Part shown: positions 6,910 to 11,874 of the stretch, one piece after another
How positions within the stretch are numbered: position 1 is the stretch's first letter
Layout of the letters: every line of letters starts with the position of its first letter
From: an uncultured Eubacteriales bacterium
GTDB taxonomy: Bacteria; Bacillota; Clostridia; Oscillospirales; CAG-272
Direction: 5' to 3'
NCBI GenBank assembly: GCA_900546695.1
Contig: URDX01000033.1
Location: 1 to 16,893, forward strand
Length of the DNA: 16,893 nt
Program-made: the position numbers and the translations under genes
Notes under the pieces: model-generated
Databases searched by the model: none
What the model saw: the letters and a program-made list of their open reading frames with translations, nothing else
Told to the model about the DNA's origin: nothing

Positions 6910-8610
6910 ATGGAACAATTCGATGTTGAACAGGCACTCGAAAAGGAGCCGTTCATAATCTGTCCCGTGCACGGAGACAGCATGTTTCCGTTTATAAATG
7001 AGGATAGTGATTTCGTCAGGCTTGAAAAGCCGCACGGCGTGCTCGCTCCTTACGACCTTCCGCTCTATCGCCGCCCGAACGGAAAGCTTGTCCTGCATCG
7101 GATAATCGAGGTGCGCCGCGGCTATTACGTTATCTGCGGAGACAATCGCAGCTTCCGTGAGACGGTACCGTACGAATGGGTCGTTGCGGTGTCGACGGGC
7201 GTGATAAAAGACGGGCGCTACATCGCCGCAGACAGCGACGAGTACAGAAAATATCTCGAGGAGAATGTTATCGGTGTTGTTCCCGAGAAGCGACAGATTA
7301 AACACAAGGTGCTGTGCGAGTGGTATACCGTGCTCTCGCTCTGTGCCGCGCTGCTCGGCAGGGGTGAAGCGACCGTCTATGAGAACTGTCACCCGCCGCG
7401 GCTGATGCGGGTTCTGCGTGGGCTTTCGCTTGCATCGGCGCTTGAGCCGTTTATGCCGCAAGGTCTCTCCGAGCCGCTTTCGGCGGAGATACGCGCGGTG
7501 CTTGAGACGGAGAGCTCGCTGCGCGACCGTGAGCGGCTGATCCTCACCGCAATATCTGAGGCGGGCGTATCGCCCGTTCTGCTCGGTCTGCGGCATGCGG
7601 ACGCGCGGCTGCGCGGCGTTTGCGGACGGGCGTCGCTCGGCTCGGTGCTTGTATCGGACGGTGATATTCCTGCTGTGACCGCTGCTATGCGCTCGCTCGG
7701 CTATGTGTGCGGAGCGATGAAAAACGGTCGCCTTTTGTTCCGTGCCGCGCGCGGTGAGTCTGTCGGTTCGTCAAGCGGCGCCGCGCCCGGTACTGTCGGT
7801 GCGGTCGCGGGTAATGCGTCGGGCTCTGCGGGCGCCGCCGCATTTGCGGATACCGCAGTATTTGCGGTCTATTCGGATGCGGAGCTGCCGTCGCGCTTTT
7901 CGGTCGCGTCGCTTGCCGCGCGGTCGTCTGCGGTTCTCCCGTCCGTTCTTTTCGGCGGCGATGGGGAATGCGATACAAATGCCGAGCGTTCCGACGCTGC
8001 AAACTCCGACGCTGCAAATTCCGAGGATGTAACCCTCGGTGATGCAAACTTTGATGACGCAAACTCCGATGCTGCAAACGCCGTGTGTACTCCCGGCGGC
8101 GAAAAGCTTATTCTGCCGCAGAGACGCGATCTCCTTGAGCTTATGTGTGCGGGGTATATCGGTCGGTATCTTCCCATAATTACCTCTCTTACTGCGCAGC
8201 TGTGGCGCGATGATTTGTCTGTCGGTGGCAGTGAATGCGGTGGAGGCGGAGATGCTTGTGTGGGTGTCCGTAACGGCGCAGACGTCAGAGACGGTGGAGA
8301 CTACGGTGACTGCGGATGCAGTGAATCGGTGCGCGCTGCGCTCGAATCGGATATTTTCCGCGAGCCGTTTCCCGAATATAAGGCGCTTATTGCCCCGTTC
8401 GGCGGTATCGGGCTGCCCGAATCCGACGAGCCGAGCAGAAGGGAAAAGCAGGCGGCTGTGCGTATGTTGTCGCCCGTCGGCAGACTCTTTCCGCCGCTGT
8501 ACATGATGAAAGCGTCCTATCCCGTGCTTTGCACCGCACCTGTGCTGCTGCCTGTATATTGGTGCCGCAGATTGCTCGGCGCGGCGGTAAGGCGAATGAT
8601 ACGAAAATAA
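6910..8610 (+). CDS. Fusion: S26-type signal-peptidase-like domain with a degenerate nucleotidyltransferase-like (NTP_transf_5) region
   Basis: The N-terminal part (residues 1-125) looks like the small soluble S24/S26 peptidases of clostridia. It has the nucleophile motif VHGDSMFPFI (Ser24), YDLPLYRR, the second catalytic block LVLHRII (His63) and YVICGDN. A Ser-His pair and no membrane helix set it apart from ordinary signal peptidase I. From about 130 onward the layout recalls uncharacterised nucleotidyltransferases of the PF14907 type. Residues 222-265 (VLLGLRHADARLRG ... AMRSLGY) sit where an LKG...R..GDIDLLV motif would be expected, but the acidic residues are missing. The final segment (about 521-555, GRLFPPLYMMKASYP ... 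LLPVYWCRR) matches the family's usual C-terminus. Low-complexity inserts occupy about 283-316, 355-390 and 437-472. In related bacteria the two parts are normally separate neighbouring genes. The peptidase part is well supported; the rest is inference. GGAGGG at 6898-6903 sets the start. Confidence 0.7.
   Translation: MEQFDVEQALEKEPFIICPVHGDSMFPFINEDSDFVRLEKPHGVLAPYDLPLYRRPNGKLVLHRIIEVRRGYYVICGDNRSFRETVPYEWVVAVSTGVIKDGRYIAADSDEYRKYLEENVIGVVPEKRQIKHKVLCEWYTVLSLCAALLGRGEATVYENCHPPRLMRVLRGLSLASALEPFMPQGLSEPLSAEIRAVLETESSLRDRERLILTAISEAGVSPVLLGLRHADARLRGVCGRASLGSVLVSDGDIPAVTAAMRSLGYVCGAMKNGRLLFRAARGESVGSSSGAAPGTVGAVAGNASGSAGAAAFADTAVFAVYSDAELPSRFSVASLAARSSAVLPSVLFGGDGECDTNAERSDAANSDAANSEDVTLGDANFDDANSDAANAVCTPGGEKLILPQRRDLLELMCAGYIGRYLPIITSLTAQLWRDDLSVGGSECGGGGDACVGVRNGADVRDGGDYGDCGCSESVRAALESDIFREPFPEYKALIAPFGGIGLPESDEPSRREKQAAVRMLSPVGRLFPPLYMMKASYPVLCTAPVLLPVYWCRRLLGAAVRRMIRK
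7990..8079 (+). repeat. Six 15-bp tandem repeats inside the peptidase/nucleotidyltransferase fusion
   Basis: Six in-frame units of the type TCCGACGCTGCAAAC run head to tail. The first, second and sixth are nearly identical and the third is the most diverged. They encode SDAAN-like pentapeptides at about residues 361-390. Perfectly framed short units point to replication slippage in a tolerant linker. Confidence 0.85.
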
Positions 8611-8652
8611 CAGTCGGCATATGAGTGCTGACAACATATGAATATATAAAGC

Positions 8653-8689
8653 GCGGAGCTGTTAAAAACTCGTTTATTAACAGCTCCGC
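8653..8689 (-). terminator. Hairpin between convergent genes, likely terminator of the leftward operon
   Basis: GCGGAGCTGTTAA (8653-8665) and TTAACAGCTCCGC (8677-8689) are perfect 13-base complements around an 11-base loop. On the minus strand GCTTTATATATT follows, a modest T-tract, so it most likely ends the cortex-hydrolase operon. On the + strand no T-run follows. Confidence 0.6.
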
Positions 8690-8770
8690 TGTAATTCTTG
8701 GGGGCTGATCTGCGCTTTTTCAGCCTTCCCGAGAGCTTTTTCCGTTCGGACGATTTTAGCCTCCCGAGAA

Positions 8771-9340
8771 TCAGAGTTCTTCGCCGTCGCCATACCTCCC
8801 GTAGAGCCGCGCGAGCCGATTCCATGTAACAGTATCGACAACGCCGTCCTCCTCAATTCGGTATATCTGCTGCAGCTCGCGCACAGCCGCTTCGGTGGGT
8901 TCGTCGTATATCCCCGAAAGCTCAACAAGCGCCGCCGTTTCCATCACCGCTGAGAGCGATGTCAGCATCAGCTGCACCATCATAACGTCGACACTCTCCT
9001 CTCCGGCTTTTATTCCGTTTTGCAGCGAGCCCGAAACGGGCGAGACACCGTGCGGCGGTGACAGCTGTTCATGCACGACCGCATAGCTGCCCTTCAGCGT
9101 ATTGTAGGTGTCGAGGTCAAGTACTCCGTCAGCTTCCATTCCTTCTATCCGCTGAAACTTTTCTATCTCCCGCTGTGTCGCATCGTCAAGGCTTCCGCCG
9201 ACATGCAGCGGCGAGAGCTCTGCGTGCTTTTCCGAATACAGCGACAGCCTTGTCAGCATTATCTGCGTTTCGCGTACCACGCTCGGTCGGTTGCAAATGC
9301 TTCTCTGCGTATCCGACTGCGTCATGTTTTCTTCGTTCAT
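8771..9340 (-). CDS. Protein of two peptidoglycan-binding (PG_binding_1-like) domains, third gene of the SleC-like operon
   Basis: The 189-residue protein has no signal peptide and no catalytic domain that I can see. Two diverged peptidoglycan-binding repeats are visible at about 20-85 (VRETQIMLTRLSLY, EIEKFQRIEGMEADGVLDLDTYNTL) and 112-182 (VMMVQLMLTSLS, AVRELQQIYRIEEDGVVDTVTWNRLARLY). A Ser/Pro/Gly linker separates them. An ATG upstream at 9412 would put the start well inside the preceding gene. I prefer the ATG at 9340, with AGGAGGGG 11 bases upstream. It forms an ATGA overlap with the stop codon of the upstream gene, which implies translational coupling. It may be an accessory cortex-binding or coat-localised protein that works with the enzyme encoded just before it. 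Confidence 0.8.
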   Translation of the reverse strand: MNEENMTQSDTQRSICNRPSVVRETQIMLTRLSLYSEKHAELSPLHVGGSLDDATQREIEKFQRIEGMEADGVLDLDTYNTLKGSYAVVHEQLSPPHGVSPVSGSLQNGIKAGEESVDVMMVQLMLTSLSAVMETAALVELSGIYDEPTEAAVRELQQIYRIEEDGVVDTVTWNRLARLYGRYGDGEEL

Positions 9341-10743
9341 GTTGCCCACTGCCCCTCCTGCCTGTTTTCGGTGCCCGCTACAGAGTTGTAGGTGTTCGCT
9401 ATCGAGTACCACACTACGGGCCCTACTACGCCGTTTACTTTCAGCCCGAAAAGCTCCTGATAATCCTTTACCGCCTGCTCGGTCCGCTCGCCGAAGATGC
9501 CGTCCGCCGTCACCTCGGTTATGCTCGGATAGTCCTGCCGTATAACCGCAAGATAGGTCTGCAGCAGCCGCACATCCTCGCCCTGCGAGCCGAGAAGCAG
9601 ATTATAGCCCGGGAAGGGCACAGCCTCCGTGCTGCTCTCGTCGGGCAGAGAACGGACGAATGCGAGATAGTTGTCGTACATCAGATCAAAGGTCGGCTCG
9701 TCGACGGTTCCCGTCGCGGGCAGCCCCATTGTGATCTGAAATGCCGCGACCGATGCCTCGGTGAGCGGACCGTATATTCCGTCGATATCGACCGACGGTA
9801 CGGTATCGTAGAAGCTTGAGATAAACGCGAGATAGTACTGTATGACCCTGACCTCGTTCCCCGTGCTGCCGGGGGCTATCTCGAGCGGAAAGACGATGGG
9901 TATCTCATCGTAGGTTATCTGCTCGGAATTCAGCTCGCTCAGCCGCTTTACCGCCGTGTAAACGCGCAGTACCTCATACCATGTCGCGCGCCCGGTCATC
10001 CCGTCGGGTGTGAGCGAAAAGGTGCGCTGAAATTCGGTGACGGCATCCTGCGTCGACAGCCCGTATATGCCGTCGACGTTCGCTATCTTCGGTATATTAG
10101 GATAGTTGCCGGATATGCGGTTGAGCCGTGCCTGAAGGATGGCAACGTCGTTGCTCGCCGCGCCGAGCCTCAGTACGTACGGCGGAACGCTCGTCTCAAA
10201 GCCGACGACGGGTGCATTTTCGACAAGCTCGATATCGCTCCCGTAATAGCTGCGCAGTATCTCTATCGGCGAGAGCCCTTTCTCGGCAAGTGCGACCGTG
10301 CCCCATTGCGACAGCCCGCTGCAGGTTGTTGTCGTTCCGTTGCAGTACTGCGCATAGAGCGGTTCTATGCTGCCGTCGCGTCTGATGTAGGAGGTCCATA
10401 GATTTTCGGCAAGCTTGCCGACATTCTCAAAGGTGTCGCGCCCGTTTATAAAGGTCTGGTCGTACGCGGGCAGCGAGGTGATGTCAAAATCAAAGCCGCG
10501 GCTGCGATAATATTCGGTAAAGACCCGATTCAGCGCAAACGATATCTGCGCGATTATGTTTGCAGCGATAGCGGACTCGGGCCATGTGGGATATATCTCG
10601 CTCGAGGCTACGTTCTTGATGTAGTCGAGAAACGTTACCGTGACATTCGGCGCATATGTCCCGGGAGGACCGAGATGAACGGTGATGTTCTCGGGTATGT
10701 ACGGCTCTATAGGACTCGGTCTTACTGTATATTCCTCCGGCAT
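9337..10743 (-). CDS. SleC-like spore cortex-lytic transglycosylase: SpoIID/LytB domain plus three peptidoglycan-binding domains
   Basis: The 468-residue protein probably cleaves glycan strands of spore cortex peptidoglycan. The SpoIID-like domain (about 35-175) contains FLDYIKNVASSEIYPTWP, with Glu49 the likely catalytic acid. It also has SFALNRVFTEYYRSRGFDFDIT, AYDQTFINGRDTFENV, QYCNG and the CSGLSQWG ... ILRSYYGSDIEL block (141-173) that corresponds to the SpoIID MSQYGA region. Three PG_binding_1 repeats follow at about 190-262, 288-360 and 380-452, each with the D-G-I-Y/F-G turn. As I recall it, this motif order is that of the mature part of clostridial SleC, which has one such binding domain. 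The usual N-terminal pro-region is absent here and resembles the separate gene upstream. There is no signal peptide, fitting a mother-cell protein deposited on the forespore. AAAGGAGG with a 6-base spacer supports the start. Confidence 0.85.
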   Translation of the reverse strand: MPEEYTVRPSPIEPYIPENITVHLGPPGTYAPNVTVTFLDYIKNVASSEIYPTWPESAIAANIIAQISFALNRVFTEYYRSRGFDFDITSLPAYDQTFINGRDTFENVGKLAENLWTSYIRRDGSIEPLYAQYCNGTTTTCSGLSQWGTVALAEKGLSPIEILRSYYGSDIELVENAPVVGFETSVPPYVLRLGAASNDVAILQARLNRISGNYPNIPKIANVDGIYGLSTQDAVTEFQRTFSLTPDGMTGRATWYEVLRVYTAVKRLSELNSEQITYDEIPIVFPLEIAPGSTGNEVRVIQYYLAFISSFYDTVPSVDIDGIYGPLTEASVAAFQITMGLPATGTVDEPTFDLMYDNYLAFVRSLPDESSTEAVPFPGYNLLLGSQGEDVRLLQTYLAVIRQDYPSITEVTADGIFGERTEQAVKDYQELFGLKVNGVVGPVVWYSIANTYNSVAGTENRQEGQWAT

Positions 10744-10797
10744 GTGCGGCCTCCTTTCGGATGCTCTCCCTCAGCGCTGCGCATGCGTGTGCGCGGG

Positions 10798-11667
10798 TCA
10801 AAGCTCTGCGTTCGGTTCATCTATTATCACCTCTCCGCCGCCTATCAGCGATACGGGTATCAGCTCGACGCGCTGGATGGTCGTTATTCCCGGGTATATT
10901 GCAACACCGAGATTCTTTACCCCGTAAAAGCCCGGCGCGGTGGTATCAAGGCTGTACAGTTCGTACGGAATGCCCTCGCCCGGGCGAAAGCTCTCTCCCG
11001 GTGCGGGCGAGGGCAGTACGAACGGTTCGGTCTGTCCGCCTGAGTTTGTTATCGCGGCGTTTATCAGACCACGCGCTGCGCTTGATACGGTGACAAGCGC
11101 ATTCGGTACGGGATACGCGCCCGATGCTGTGTAGACCTGCACACGCAGAAAGCCTGTGTATTCGTCTTTTTCATTGCCGTTTTCACTTGCGCTCGACTGC
11201 GCGATTCCTTGTGTGCTGTTCTGTGCGCTGTCTTGCGTGCCGCTCTGCGCGGTGTTTTGTATGCCGTTTTGTATTCCGTTCTGAATGCCGCTGTTTGCGT
11301 TGTTGTCGGTGGTGCTTCCGCCGCGCATGCTGCTCTCTGCGGCGTTGTCTGCACTGCCGTCGAAATTATTTCTGCCTTGCGCACTGCCGTCGAAAGTGTT
11401 TTCATCCTGCGCTCCGCTGTTCTGCATGCTGTCGGCTGTCGTATCACTTACCGCAGATACGCCGACCGCCGCTGCCGCGACCGCTTCCTCCGCCGCACGC
11501 ACAGCCGATGCTATCTCAGCCGAGACCCCGACCCTGCGCGGACCCGCCGCAGTCTGTGCATGGGCGGCTCCCGCCGCGCCCGTCCCTTTATTCATATTAT
11601 TCATCCGACCCCCGGCGGGCTGCGCAGCTACCCTGACCGTCCGAGGTCTGTACCTTTCTCCTCTCAT
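10798..11667 (-). CDS. SleC pro-domain-like protein with long low-complexity N-terminus, first gene of the SleC-like operon
   Basis: The 289-residue protein has three parts. The N-terminus (1-70) is Arg/Ala-rich. A Gln/Asn/Ser-rich low-complexity stretch (about 75-165) follows. A compact C-terminal beta domain (about 168-289) begins TGFLRVQVYTASGAYPVPNALVTV and continues with PFVLPSPAPGESF, IPYELYSLDTTAPGFYGVKNLGVAIYPGITTIQRVELIPVS. The last part has the shape of a carboxypeptidase-regulatory-like fold. To my recollection it also resembles the N-terminal pro-region of clostridial SleC, which Csp proteases remove at germination. The gene lies 54 bases upstream of the enzyme gene in the same operon, so a pro-domain or chaperone supplied in trans is a reasonable inference. 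There is no signal peptide. AAGGAG lies 5 bases before the ATG at 11667. Confidence 0.75.
   Translation of the reverse strand: MRGERYRPRTVRVAAQPAGGRMNNMNKGTGAAGAAHAQTAAGPRRVGVSAEIASAVRAAEEAVAAAAVGVSAVSDTTADSMQNSGAQDENTFDGSAQGRNNFDGSADNAAESSMRGGSTTDNNANSGIQNGIQNGIQNTAQSGTQDSAQNSTQGIAQSSASENGNEKDEYTGFLRVQVYTASGAYPVPNALVTVSSAARGLINAAITNSGGQTEPFVLPSPAPGESFRPGEGIPYELYSLDTTAPGFYGVKNLGVAIYPGITTIQRVELIPVSLIGGGEVIIDEPNAEL
11197..11295 (-). repeat. 12-bp tandem repeat tract encoding xxxQ repeats
   Basis: Inside the SleC pro-domain-like gene, eight glutamines occur exactly every four residues (129, 133, 137 ... 157) in units such as NGIQ, NTAQ, SGTQ and DSAQ. The underlying 12-bp units have diverged in sequence but kept the frame. 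Confidence 0.75.
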
Positions 11668-11728
11668 GCCGTCTCCTTTTTATGTAACGATGTGTACGGG
11701 GCGGTCATGCCGTTTCCCGTCCCGTCAT

Positions 11729-11758
11729 ATTGTATGCGCGGGACGCTCCGAATGTGAA
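11729..11758 (-). promoter_or_regulatory. Candidate sporulation sigma-E-type promoter of the SleC-like operon
   Basis: On the minus strand TTCACATT (11758-11751) and a perfect CATACAAT (11736-11729) are separated by 14 bases. This is close to the sigma-E pattern known from Bacillus subtilis (a KCATATT-like -35 and CATACANT at -10, 13-15 bases apart). It lies about 62 bases upstream of the first start codon of an operon whose products look like spore proteins. Confidence 0.55.
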
Positions 11759-11765
11759 AAAACTC

Positions 11766-11794
11766 TTGACGGCGGGGCTCGCATGTGATACCAT
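11766..11794 (+). promoter_or_regulatory. Sigma-A-type promoter of the glycoside hydrolase gene
   Basis: TTGACG (11766-11771) and TACCAT (11789-11794) are spaced by 17 bases, and TG at 11786-11787 provides an extended -10. Transcription should start near 11801. It lies back to back with the candidate sporulation promoter on the other strand. Confidence 0.7.
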
Positions 11795-11808
11795 ATTAGG
11801 TACAATCG

Positions 11809-11850
11809 CGCCCCGCGGGGCGTGTCAAGCAGGGTCGCCGCACGGGCGGC
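11809..11850 (+). promoter_or_regulatory. GC-rich palindrome and hairpin in the glycoside hydrolase leader
   Basis: A perfect 14-bp palindrome (CGCCCCGCGGGGCG, 11809-11822) lies a few bases after the predicted transcription start. A GCCGC-ACGG-GCGGC hairpin (11837-11850) follows, with TCTTTATA behind it. The palindrome is well placed for a repressor operator. The hairpin could be an RNA structure but lacks a convincing T-run. Confidence 0.4.
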
Positions 11851-11874
11851 TCTTTATAGGAAAGGTATCCCGAG

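Noticed and set aside
7990..8079. Tandem repeats considered as a CRISPR array
   Set aside because: Units are 15 bp with no spacers, lie in frame inside a coding gene, and there are no cas genes.
7771..8637. Minus-strand open frame of 288 residues and + strand frames inside 7742-8506
   Set aside because: They are low-complexity shadows of the repetitive part of the peptidase fusion gene.
9058..9819. Plus-strand open frame of 253 residues opposite the SleC-like operon
   Set aside because: It overlaps two real genes on the minus strand, and its Arg/Leu/Tyr-rich translation matches no family that I recognise.
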